This document shows positions 11,501 to 22,700 of a stretch of DNA of 25,132 bases, one piece after another. Made by a program: the position numbers and the translations under genes. Source of the DNA: Hypsibius dujardini. Taxonomy: Eukaryota; Tardigrada; Eutardigrada; Parachela; Hypsibiidae. The notes beneath the pieces were generated by a model. It was given only the letters and a program-made list of their open reading frames with translations, ran no database searches and was not told where the DNA came from. Where the stretch lies: positions 1 to 25,132 of the forward strand of contig LRSR01011851.1 in the NCBI GenBank assembly GCA_001579985.1. The letters are read 5' to 3'. Every line of letters begins with the position of its first letter. Positions within the stretch are counted from its first letter, which is position 1.

Positions 11501-13309
11501 ACTCGCGGGTAAGACAGCCGGTCGGTCTAGACGAAAAGGAACTGGACGTTTACATTAGTTTTGCTCAGTAGAGTGTGAGCTTTTCTAGTATTGATACAAG
11601 CAAGCAACAACAAACAGGGAGATTGATATATAGACAAGACAACCAGGCAGGCAGACGGCAGGTAGGTAGGTAGGTAGGTAGGCAGGCAAACAGACAGACC
11701 GACATACAGTCTGCCTACATGCGCAAATTTATGTTTTGGTGTAGTGATTCCTTTGCTTCAAGACGTAGTTTCTCTTTAATTCTTAGGATGCCTCGACCCT
11801 CAGTTTCCGCTCAACATTTCCGGTCCACTTCCCTTGGCGTCTCTACCCACGGTCTCCGAGCCGTTGCCCATCCACTATCCCGAGCTGGCAGCGGACTTCC
11901 ACGCCATTCGGACTCGTCAACCGGCCACACCCACTATTATGACTACCATGGTCCAGCTCTTTCGTCAGGCCTTCCCCTGCGTTCCTATCAGTTGGACCGG
12001 GCTCTTATACAACATTTTCGGCACTGCATTCCAGCAAATCCACATCTTCATCCACTGCGTCCGGGGGCATTATTTGACTTCTTCGTGGAATCCGGTGGCG
12101 CAACTGGTGGAGCTGTATGACAGCACCTCACAATACGCGTACCAGCTGGACCCCGCGGCAAAATTTGAGCTGTGGAAGGTGTACTGCGGCCAGCAGCCCA
12201 ACTTGGAAATTCTGCACTACCGTTTCAACGCCGTACAAGTACGCGTGGTACAACCATACTAACCGAAATTTCAGTAGCCAGTGATTCAGTTTTAGTTTTT
12301 TTTTTGCTATGTACATTTTTAGAACTTAACTAAACTTTAATTGTAGACTAAAGTAAACATGAACTAAATGATAGATGTGAAAACAGTTAAATTTAAAATC
12401 TACAAATTTTACTGGCTTATTATTTAATTGTGCTACGTTGTTCTAATTAAACTAGAGCTTTAAACTAAGCTAAAATTTTAACCTATGTACAGAACTGAAT
12501 TTGAGTCTGAGCTAAGCTACAACCTTAACTAAATGAAAACTAGAACGTTTAGGTGCTAGCAACAGTATTGTAGAAAACAATTTTTAGCCTGCTAACTTTT
12601 GTTCACACTAACCATGCGTCCTTTTCGAATTGCGCATATCGCCGTTAATCCCATGTTATGAGTAACTTACCTTTTGTAAACGGCCTTCCCGAGATGATTC
12701 TTCCATAAATTCTTGGATTATTTTCGGACATTCTTTTGGTGAGTTTGAAGATGTAACATTTCATATTTGGATTGCAAATAAAATTAGTAATTTATTCAAT
12801 AAAGCTTCCCAAACTGAAGTGATTCGTCAGTTAAAATAGCTTGTTTTCGTTTTGGTGGTTTTATCTACTATTTTGTTGAGATCTTAATTCTGATCTAATT
12901 TAGTTTAGTTTAGACGAAATCTTGTCGGTTAGTAAAGAAATCAGTGAAAGTAAAGAATAAAAGTTTTTTTAGTCGACTAATGTCTTCTATGCCGTACGTG
13001 TAGGATGCCAATCACGCCGCGGATAGCGGCTACTTTGCCCTAGCCTTTGCCTTCGAACTGGCGGGTGGGACTAACCGGCCCATGGATATGTCATACCGGG
13101 CGGAGGAGCTCCGTAACTGGGTCGATGTCTGCTTCTCCGCAGGCCGGTTATGGCCGTCTTTGATGCGCCGTCCATGGGATGGAGGACTGCCGGCGCCGAG
13201 GGTGTGGCTTGCTAACCAGGATAGCAGCGGGGCCTCGAGGGTGGAGACGATCCGACGGGAGGATTTGATGGGGTTGGAGGAGGAACGGCTGCGCTACTCG
13301 CTCTTTTGA
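8564..13309 (+). CDS. Ulp1/SENP-like (C48, clan CE) pseudo-protease domain protein, nine exons
   Basis: Exons are 8564-8899, 9343-9681, 10098-10161, 10555-10689, 10755-10868, 11088-11305, 11391-11508, 11787-12238 and 13004-13309. All phases close, giving about 693 residues. The N-terminal 400 residues are low-complexity and acidic/Ser-rich (SPESDVRSESELEFSDD), then basic (RKPRGGRKRSRKG near 390, NLS- or AT-hook-like). Residues about 520-640 carry the clan CE pattern: QQIHIFIH, then H536 in GHYLTSSW, D553 in ELYDS, Q592 in FNAVQ, and ADSGYFALAFAFELAGG. The H-to-D distance of 17 equals that of yeast Ulp1. Position 600, where the family has the nucleophile Cys in DCG, is Ser. In the family the fold cleaves SUMO or ubiquitin-like isopeptide bonds, and related domains occur in transposon proteins. 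With Ser here it is probably catalytically dead or altered, perhaps binding only. The weakest junction is the acceptor at 9342, which has a poor pyrimidine tract; exon 2 could be an alternative start (ATG 9334). The gene follows PCGF in tandem. Confidence 0.75.
10200..10460 (+). repeat. Degenerate CAGA/GACA tetranucleotide tract in an intron
   Basis: Purine-rich GACAGACAGG-type units fill much of the intron 10162-10554. The purest part is near 10343-10381. Reading it as protein gives a false DRQTDRQ-type open frame. Confidence 0.8.
10876..11050 (+). repeat. CAGA/GGCA tetranucleotide tract in an intron
   Basis: This lies in the intron 10869-11087. It is a degenerate CAGACAGG run with a pure (GGCA)n core near 10974-11000, then CAGACAGGCAGACA. 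It has the same unit type and orientation as the tracts in two neighbouring introns. Confidence 0.8.
11638..11718 (+). repeat. GTAG/GGCA tetranucleotide tract in an intron
   Basis: In the intron 11509-11786, GGCAGGCAGACGG is followed by five GTAG units and then GGCAGGCAAACAGACAGACC. A GTAGGCAG inside the tract can pair with CTGCCTAC at 11711-11718 to form a small hairpin. Confidence 0.75.
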
Positions 13310-13954
13310 AGAAATGGTCAGACTCTTCAGGTCAAGTAGTGTATTTCCCGCGCGATCGGGACTACGTTTACTGTCATGTGTCACAGGCCCCTGTTGCCTT
13401 TTACAAAACGAATCTTCCGTAGGTTGTGATTTGTTTATGATTTGAATGATATGATAATGATGATGAAGGTATAGGGAAGAGATGTTCCTAATTGTAGGCT
13501 GGATTTGGCAACATATTTTGGGGGGTGGTTTGTACGGTAGTTTTACTAGCTGTTTGTGTTGAGAAGTGCTGTTGCTGGACATTGTGATTGCGGTGTTTTA
13601 TAGTAATCGTACAGTAGACTTTCCCTGTGTCAAATGCATCCAGGTCCTCTTTGCCTTTTTTTGCTGTTTGCCACTTTTCTTTATTGTTCTTCACGAGATG
13701 TCGGCACAGTAATGGAGCTATGCAGTGTGTTTGGCAATGTGAAACGGTTCAAAGGTCCGAAAGAAGAAAATAATTTTCCGTAACTGTGATCATGCATAGT
13801 CTGTGGAATACTTCAGTCCGTGAGTGAGTGAAATTCAAAACTACACCTTCTCGAATAGGAAGAATGACACAATTGCCCAAATATATGGCCCGAAACATTC
13901 ATCCCCCTGCCTATCTCGCCCCCAACTGTAGCAAGGGGGAAGGACTTCCAATGC

Positions 13955-13960
13955 AATAAA
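13955..13960 (+). terminator. Candidate polyadenylation signal AATAAA
   Basis: AATAAA about 650 bases after the stop of the C48-like gene, on its strand. It is one plausible end for that transcript; a nearer variant signal cannot be excluded. Confidence 0.35.
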
Positions 13961-14058
13961 TTCATTCCACAAAATCAATTAGTCATGCATCCATCAATAC
14001 AGAAGCAGACTCTCACAAGTCAGTATTGCCCTTGCGTTCGGACTGTTGAAACGAGGGA

Positions 14059-14086
14059 AAAAACGCTAGGGCAAAAACGCTAGGGC
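14059..14086. repeat. Two-copy 14-base tandem repeat
   Basis: The unit AAAAACGCTAGGGC occurs twice head to tail and is followed by AAA. This is a small duplication of no evident function upstream of the UGT. Confidence 0.8.
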
Positions 14087-14473
14087 AAACCTAAAATTGT
14101 GCGTTTTTCATCAGGGCTTGTATTCTGAACAATAGCTCTCAACATTGCACAGAAAACGGACTAGGAGAGTTACTCAATGTCTGTGATAAGATAATCCGCG
14201 AATTACTTCTTCACTTAAGCCAGCGTACCATCGCTTACTGATACAACTAGGGGAAGTGAAGAGAAGATCCTATCATTAGCATTACATGGCCAAAGTGTAA
14301 TATTCCCTGATATGATATCAACTAGAGTGCCCAGTACCGGTATGCAACAAATTTATTGAGTCTTTCTCATCGTGATAAATAGACAAGCCTGCCGGTTGGA
14401 GACTCCATTCTAAACCGCGACATTATTTTAACGTGACGAGCGCGTGTAGAGTTAAGTTGTACTTAGCATCCCA

Positions 14474-15824
14474 ATGGAGACAGGCAAAGGTAACAAAAAT
14501 GTCTTAGTAATGAGTACTCCGATGTATGGACATGCGATACCTTTGCTCGAATTAGCCCTGAAACTGACCCACTTCCACCGCATCACGTTTGCCGTGTCCG
14601 CCAGCACCCTCGACCGAGGACACTGACATCACCGCCCATGGATCCCACGGACCCATAGACTTTATCGCCGTTACATCGGACGAAATCTCAGACGGAAGAC
14701 TTGACGAACCGGCTGCCCACGCGGGTCAGGTACTGCAGCGTTTCGAGGGTCTTTTCAAAGTCGTTCGGACATTTCTGCTGGACAATTCAAACCGATTTGC
14801 GGCTGTCATCGTCGACAGTTTGTTAGGCGGTCCTGCCTCCGTGCTCTACGAACGACACATACCCTACTACCTCTTCAACGCCTCACGTGCTTGGCTGACG
14901 CAGACCATCTTAACCTTCGACATTGACGAGCCAGAAGATTTCGTGAAACCAGATGGAATTTCACCAAGTTTCAACCGTCGATCGGAAGGCTACAAGTACA
15001 TTGATCCATTTCTCGAGACTGTAAAGACCTGTTTTATGGAGCACTGCAAGACGGTCAACTTTGCGGAGGGTCTTATTATTAACTCAGTTCGGGAAGCGGA
15101 AGAGGAAACGTTGATGGAAATTGCAAGATGGTTCCCGTGGATGAAGGAGATGAAAACGTTTTGTGTCGGTCCGCTGAACCCGAGAATTAAGGAGAAACAA
15201 GGCAAGAAGAATGAGGAGAAGGATGACGTTCAAAAGTGGCTTGACACGCAGGACAGTCGGAGTGTTATCTACATTTCATTCGGCTCGATTGCGGTGCCGA
15301 AGCCCGATGAGATTATGGCAATCGGAGAGGCTCTTTTGCAGCTGACTTCGCCGGTGGTTTGGTCGTTAAAAAAGGAATATTATGTTTACCTTCCTGTTGA
15401 CATTCAAAGCGAACTCAATAAGGAAGGGTGTAAGGGAAATTTTGTGATCGTTCCATGGGCTCCACAGAAGGCGGTTTTGGCGCATCCAGCTGTGAAGGTG
15501 TTTATCAGCCACTGCGGTTGGAATAGCACGTTGGAGGCGTTGTCGCACGGTGTGCCTGTGGTGTGTTGGCCCATGTTTGCGGATCAGTTGTTAAATGCGA
15601 ACTTTCTGGCGTCAGTCGGTGTGGGAAAAGTCTTGCAGGGAACTGGGCAAGTGAGTGTGCGATTCGTGCCATCGGCGGACATTGCGTCTGCTGTGAATGA
15701 GGTGACAAACTGCAAGAACACATACGTGGAAAATGCACTGCAGTGGAAGGCCAAGATATTTTTTGGCCAAGACGAGGGAGGGAGCTTCCGTGAAGAACTA
15801 TTGGCTCTTACAAAATCACTATAG
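14474..15824 (+). CDS. Plant-type UDP-glycosyltransferase, intronless, one frameshift near the N-terminus
   Basis: It transfers sugar from a UDP-sugar to a small lipophilic acceptor (GT1 family), probably in the cytosol because no signal peptide or C-terminal membrane segment is seen. The first frame runs from ATG 14474 to TGA 14624-14626 and encodes VLVMSTPMYGHAIPLLELAL, with the likely catalytic His at residue 20. The rest is read in another frame, open from 14568 to TAG 15822-15824. It includes VIVDSLLGG, with the probable catalytic Asp, and a 44-residue PSPG box from WAPQKAV to MFADQ that contains HCGWNS. Trp at box position 22 and Gln at position 44 are the plant signature for UDP-glucose. 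The total is about 450 residues, normal for the family. The frames overlap at 14568-14623, and one surplus base near CGAGGACAC would explain the break; no workable intron is present. It is a recent pseudogene, an assembly error, or, less likely, recoded. It converges on the EGF/SEA gene. Confidence 0.88.
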
Positions 15825-16709
15825 AGATTCAGTCTTGTAAAGCAGTCCAGACAACTGAATGCTGAAATTGAGGTTTTCTGGTGAAAAAGATTGAATGTCC
15901 GGTGTGAGGAATCTAGACTTGGTTTTCTGAATAAAAGGTTTGCCTGACAGATGAGACAAACCAACGATGAGATCGCAAGACTATAATCAGAAAAATAGAA
16001 ACTGCACCATGGGCTCTGAGAATTCAGGAACCACCATGGCTTGCACAGAAATCAAAACCAGTATTTCGGCAGTTTCAATAAATTGTAGTTAGGTTTAATT
16101 ATACAGCATGCCGATTAAGTCGAATTTCTAGTCAGGTTTACGTCATCTCGCTTGTGCAGGATTGATTGACTGGTCTTATCGCTGGTCCAGTGATAATCGA
16201 GAATTGATCTGCCTTTCCATACAATCGACGGGTGAATTGATAGGAAAAACCAAATCTGGTCGTTTTTACTAGAGCCAGTTTTACCTGCCCTGTCTCAACA
16301 GGTAAACAAAATCTGAAGCGCAAATACCTCAGCCTCCCAAGTCTCTCTGTTAGCATAGATGTTCCCTGGGTGCCAGCGCTCTTCCCTGCCCCAGTATTAT
16401 TATTTTCATGTCCTGTAGACTATTTGCGAGATTATATCCCGCTAGAAAATCCCATTTTCTATATATCCGATGACGGCGCGAACAAGAATCATCTAGCCCG
16501 GCGTCATTCGAGTTTTCCTTCTATTCAAGTTTTGCAGTAAATTCGTTCGCCCAATTCTTTCTCGAGCGTCGCGCCAGCAAACACTCGACCGCAATAGGCT
16601 CCAGTCTGGCAAGAGCTGACTGCCTATGTCATAGTCGCAGTCGCATAATTACCCTGACCATTTTAGCCAAAGAATCTCTCCAACGTCCGACCTGCACGAC
16701 GTCAGAATG
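15825..16709. other. Convergent intergenic region
   Basis: This separates the UGT stop from the EGF/SEA stop on the opposite strand. It should contain both 3' UTRs. I find no minus-strand AATAAA. A small hairpin, TTTACCTG with CAGGTAAA, lies at about 16279-16307. A minus-strand open frame at 16138-16356 has no recognisable features. Confidence 0.5.
15930..15935 (+). terminator. Polyadenylation signal AATAAA for the UGT
   Basis: AATAAA lies about 106 bases after the UGT stop on the same strand, a normal distance. A second AATAAA occurs near 16076. Confidence 0.6.
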
Positions 16710-19700
16710 TTAGTTCTGTTTAATCTTTGACGGCTTCAAGGAAGGCCACCAGTCTCCGTGCCAGCCTCTTCGCATAACCCGTCGCAATAAGCACAGCAAC
16801 GACAACAGTATAAGAAGTCCACCGAAAAATCCCAGCAGGGTCTTAGCCAAGACCTCGGCAATGTTTCTGTCACAGTTATTGCCCGAGTAAAACGCATCAC
16901 AGGTGCATGTCTTTCCAGCCTTCTCCAGTACACACGTACCCTGATTGTTGCAGTACGAGCCGGGACATGATCGGCCGGAACAGTCATACCCAAGATGACT
17001 TTCCGGACACTTGCAGACATAGCCCGGCGGATCGTCCTGGTAGTCGCAGGAGCCTTGGTGGCAGGGATTGGGGTCGCAGTTGTCGATGCAGTCCTCCATG
17101 TTGTCCGTGGTCCCGACGGTGACCAACGGGGCTTTGCAGGTGCATTCGTAGGGGTAGGAATTTGTAGCGGTCACCGCGACTGTTTTGCAGTTGTGATTGT
17201 CTGTGCAGTCGTTGGCCTTGTCACAGCCGTAAACGACTTGGCTGCCCGTGACTTTGTATTTCTCCGGCAAAGTGCGTGTAACAGTTTGCTTAGTGATTGT
17301 TATTACTGGCAGTCGAAGATCCGTGTTATATAGCAGGCATGTACCTTAAATATTTATAAGTTGTTAATTACTGAGTAATCTATTCAAAGATATGACATGT
17401 TCAAATTTCAAAGAAACTGTAAGTTAATGCACTCAAAACGACAACAGGACATTCTAGTTCTAATTTAGAAGGAATTGTTAATTAATGCACTCTAAGTTAA
17501 TTAAGAAATATTACGGTTCCACCCTTTTACTACTGTGTAATGTGCAACCCTTTGATTCACCATTTAACTGCGGCACTGTCTTATCCTTTTCAGGTTTGAC
17601 TTAAAATCAATTCTGAGTTTGAAATAGAGGAACAGTGACGGCGGATGTTGTCCACTTTATTGCTGTCCGACATTTTTTCAAATTAAATTCAGGCTAAATT
17701 CATTTTGTTAGAAATAAAATTTAATTTGTGCCAGAAATAGATTAGATTTAAATATGTTATACCGTGAATTGTCCTGTTATTCACTGCATGCTTATTATTA
17801 AATTATAAGACTAAACGGCGTCACCATCAACTTATGTCTACAGAATGCGAGAGCACGTGTGCCCATCCTCTCAGCATACATAACACAAATATGCAGTACG
17901 AAAACGTTTTCGGACTTGATAAAATAATCAATCAATTAATTCGTGTTGGTATTATTTATTTAATTTATTATCATCCCTATTCCGGAAGAGTTTCAAAAGG
18001 AAAATAGCAACTGCGTTCGTATGTCACTCCGCCGCTAAATCTATTTGCCCTATCAGTAATTTCATCATGTATTAAATTCCTTTGGAAAACGAAAGGATGG
18101 GGGAGGTCTTCTACTTTCAGATACTAAGATAAAATATAATGGTTGCGGGCATGGCTTTTAACGGGTGTTTTCTAGGGGAACGGGTTTTTGACACGGATTT
18201 TTAGGCTTGCTTTTAAGGAACAGGAAATTTATCTTAAATCGGTTTTTTGAATTGCCACTTCTCAAGTTCGTCCCCTTCACTAACCAAAAACTGAGATTTC
18301 TCATATACCTCGTAATAGTATGTGACACCAAAATCATTTTATTTCTGTTCGGGAATAGAATGCTTAAAGTGTATGCAAGTGGAGCTTCCTGGTAGTTAAA
18401 AAATCGTGTTTGTAGCCAAAACCTTGTAACGTCAAACCATTCGTCCAGGATAAAAATGTAGAAGCATCTGGCAGATGCATTTGACCGTAAATTTCTGATA
18501 ACTTTTTTCGAAGGCTGCTACCGATAAAAAAATTCTTCGTTACAGCTGGAATTAAATACCACTATTTTGGGGTAATCACACTTAGACATGCAAGGTATAC
18601 CGAAAAGCCTATTATACTCAGTACTGACAAGTCTACTAAATTCATCGACTCAACTCTTCCAATGCGTTGCCAGACGACTAAAAACTGAATGAAATTCCTA
18701 TGTCCTCAGAAAAGTCCGTGCGAAAACCCGTGCCCCCAAAAGACACCCGTTAACTCCCGTGCCCGCACCTTCGACTAAGATAAAATCATCAAAATAAAAA
18801 CGTCAGACAGTTTAAAATCTGGAATGGCATGTTAATTGATGTATTTAAAACAGGACATTGGATAAATATTTCAACGTTTGACATGTTTAATTAGAATTGC
18901 ATGAGGATAAACTGTTCTTAAATCTTCATTTTGGATCATGACTTTTCATTTGTTTTTACCTGTCTGGTCGACATCAGGATCACAAAGTTCCGGCAGCCTT
19001 TTGGAGGTGAAGTTGATCACACTATCGATATTGCAGTCATCGATCGAATGTGGAGCTGCAGTACCTTTGGCAATGTTGACGATGAGACTAGCTCTTGTGT
19101 AGGAACGACCGTGGCCTTGTAGCTGTTTCACTTGCACTCCTGCAAATTCACCTCCCGTGCAGCACTGTCCTGCGTGGGCTTCAAACAATTTTTGGAACAC
19201 TTTATCCGCGTCACTTTCAACGCTAAGAAATTCTTTTGATGCCGTGTCTTTCCACTCCGGGACGAAGGAGTTCGCTAATTCCACCTCGAGCTCGAAGGCG
19301 TATGCACTAATGCGACATCTGTAATGCAATCTAACTAAATTTTGACTATATTCAGAGTTTTAATTAAATACCAAATGACGTCTACATTAAAAGAAATCTC
19401 ATTTCAGCGTTTAGACTACGGCAAATAAACTATATCAAAAATGGTATTCATACTTTTGTAAATCATTTAATAAAATGTCCGGTTATTTATGGAGTTTTTG
19501 AATGTAAAGGTACATAATCCTCCCCCCAACTCAATTTTCCCTAACAAACTATTAAAGATCTGGGAAAGCAATACAAATACGGTTCTGTTTTAGACCAGGG
19601 GAGCTAAAATAATAATTTTCCTAACACAATATTATTTATCAATAATTGTCGAGGTCAAAGTTCCAGTGCGGCGCAAGTTTTGATTTAGCATAAGCAATGC

Positions 19701-22700
19701 GCATAACAGAGCAAACAGAGCAAAATCGTGACTTATGTCAACCAAAATAATCACAAAATTTCTTTTTCGTTTTTAATTTTCAAGGAAAATGAATTTTTAG
19801 TTTTAAAAAAAAATTATCATCGAATACGTGTGTTCAATTTATGGTTGATTCATTGAATTAAAACTATTGACAAAAAATAATGGCATAATGTGCCAACGCG
19901 ACATTTACATCATTTCCAAACTCGCGCAGTACTGGGAGTTCTACTTCTTATGTGGGGAGTTATTCAAGTGCCGAATTCAGAATCACTTGGACATTTTTTT
20001 ATGAGCTATTGAAGTAATGAATATAAAAATTACTTCACCGCCATAGACAGGCGAATTTGTTTGGTGAAATTTCAGAAATGGAACGATCCCACTGCATTTA
20101 CCGTTAGGAGCAATCAACTGATTGCACTTGCATCCAGCGGTAAATGCAGTAGGACCGTTTCCAACTTTGAAATTTGCCAGTCCATGGCGGTGAAATAATT
20201 TTGTTTATTCATCCCTCCGATAGTTCTTAATGAAAAATATGTCCAATTGATGCTGAATTCGGCACCTGAATAACTCTTGAAGTTAATGTAAATCTAATCT
20301 CTGACTGCTTTGATTAGAATAATTTAAAAAATGATTACAATGACCTGTGGGTGATGGTATCGTTGTAGAATCCACTGTTACACTCGCACTTGAATTTGCC
20401 AATTGTGTTGACACAACGCGCGAAATTTGCAGCGCATTGCTTAAGGGCTGTTGAGTCTTGACATTCGTCAACATCCTCACACCCATCGCCTTGCGGATTC
20501 GGCGCGAATCCCGGATCACACTGGCAAGTGTATGCTGGGTACGTTCCTGCAACGCAAGTGCCTCTTCCGTAGCCGCAAATGGAAGCAATCTCCTCACATC
20601 TATTTCGTTCCACGCAAGTGCCGCCCGTCAGGACGTAACGCTTAGGGCAGGAGCACGTGTAGCTGCCGAGGGTGTTGGTGCAAGTGGCAATTCCCTTCGG
20701 CCGGCAGACGGGATTTTTCTGGCGACACTCATCCTCATCGGAACACACAGATTGATGGTCGTTGAAGTCGATCTGGTTAAATCCCGGCGCACAGGGGCAC
20801 CGGAAACAATAGTCTTTGGCCGTGGCGTTGTGACTGCAGACCGTGGACACGGGAAAGCAGTTGTGGTCACGTTCTCGTTGACAGGGATCCAGCAGGACCA
20901 TTTTGAAGTTGGCGTAGGTCGGCGCAGTCAGGATGACCAAGGAGCTTTCTGTGGTCGTTTGCAGCGTGCACTTCGAACTGCTATCCACCGGTACTGCGCA
21001 CCATGTTTTAATACCTTTATAGAAAATAAAATCAAACGGCGTCCATATTTTGTAGAAAGCAAAAGAGTATTTCCTCGTACGCCACAGTCAGTGCGGGGAT
21101 AATAACGAGAATGCGGTCGTCAACTTTTACCATCAATCAACAAAATATATCACAACGAGTTGATGAACGAGTTTGAGCAATTGGTCAGCCGGAGCTGTCA
21201 ATAAAATTCGATCAGTGAATTTCGGAAATTCGCTGATCGCATTTAGCTGATCTTTGAGGCAGCCGGGCTGTCAACAGTCGAAAAAGGCGAATAGACCAAT
21301 CACAGGCCGCGGTTTAGACGCGCACGGCTCCACATTTTGCTTGCTCGCTGAAACCTTTTTTTGACAGACTTTTTTTGCTCATTGTATTGGCGGCTGCACC
21401 TTCGCTAATGATTTCTTTGTTTCTGTTTATGTCCTAAGGCTTTAAATCAAAGGAATATTAGTGTCTTATTAGCGACAGTGAAATGTCTCAGCAAAATATG
21501 TAAGAAAAGTCTATCACAAAATTGTATTAAAAAATGTATCAGCGAGCAAGCGAGATGTGGAGCCACACGCGCCAAAACCGCAACCTGTGATTGGTCTATT
21601 CGCATTTTTCGATTTTTGACAACCCGGCTGCCTTAAAGATCAGCCAAATACAATCAGCTGATTTGTCAAAAAAAAATGTTTTTATACATTTTGTTTAGAG
21701 ATGGCAAACGTTGACGACCGCATTCTCGCTATTGTTCATGTAGATCAAAGCGAGCGGAAGAGGTAGAAACACGTTTGGAGCCCAGAGACTTCACAATGGG
21801 TGGTATCTAAACGAAAACTTACCTCGCTCGAAAACCGCGTCCAGTAGAGACTCATCAAACGGCACATACAAGCCGTTGAAGTCTCTCGTGTCAAAGACTA
21901 AAGTGACGTGAATGACGGTGCTCATCTCGGTAATCGGGTCGACAGTGAAGAGATCAGCAGCAGCTCGCTTGAGCGAGGGATATATCACGTTAATCCCCGT
22001 GAAAAGCTTCCCCGGCTCTAATAACCACTTTTCTGTGATCTCCGCCAGTTGCTGGTAGCGTATGTGTGTTTCGTTCTCCAGGTCGGCGTTGAATGGGGCC
22101 GTGGTGTGGAGAAGAAACTCGTATACGTGACTGCCGACGAGACAGTAGCCGCCAGAGTTCTTATAGAAGGTACGACGACACTTGCAAACAGGCCCATTGG
22201 GGGTGGTCATCCGATAGGCCATTTGATTGCTGCAGACCTGATCGTACGCTTCAATTTCGGTCGTTCGAACACACGTCTGGTTGATATAATGGTAACCCGA
22301 CGCGCATCGGCAGTAGTAGCTGCCGATCGTGTTAGTGCAAACATTCCCCACAGGTCCACATATCATACTCGCCTTTTCGGGAATGGTCGTGCAGTTTGAG
22401 CTGCCTGTTGGTTGACAATTCCGTCCGGCCCTGACGACGCACTCGTTGACGTCGGTGCAGACCAGACGATCATTCACATTGGCTGGTGGCAGCGCCTCGA
22501 ATCCCTCTGCACAGACGCATTCGTATGTTCGCAGAAGATTTATACACCCCCCTGAAAATGGCAACGACATCGACATGGCGAGCTAATGGGTAACGTTTTT
22601 TCCTCTATTTGACGAGGTTTTGTTTCTTCATGTCAGTTTAATGCATAGAGTAAACTAAAGGGGAGAGGGGAACATTTTTATTACCGCCATTGAAAGGATT

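Larger units (their letters stand above)
13310..14473. other. Intergenic: 3' region of the C48-like gene and upstream region of the UGT
   Basis: No supported gene. Overlapping minus-strand open frames at 13148-13694 have no family features and partly lie opposite the last exon. The first several hundred bases are probably 3' UTR. The region before 14474 should hold the UGT promoter, but no clear TATA element stands out. Confidence 0.5.

Noticed and set aside
10200-11718. CRISPR-like or satellite array
   Set aside because: The repeats are simple tetranucleotides without unique spacers of constant length, in introns of a eukaryotic gene.
13148-13694. Overlapping minus-strand open frames
   Set aside because: Partly opposite the last exon of the C48-like gene, and otherwise low-complexity Gln/Thr-rich with no splice or family support.
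16995-17333. Plus-strand hydrophobic open frame of 112 residues
   Set aside because: Antisense of the last EGF exon; the Val/Ala-rich look comes from reversed Cys and Gly codons.
20458-21102. Plus-strand open frame of 214 residues
   Set aside because: It lies opposite the EGF-coding exon 20993-20345. The minus strand shows cysteine-spaced EGF modules and correct splice phases, so this frame is an antisense shadow.
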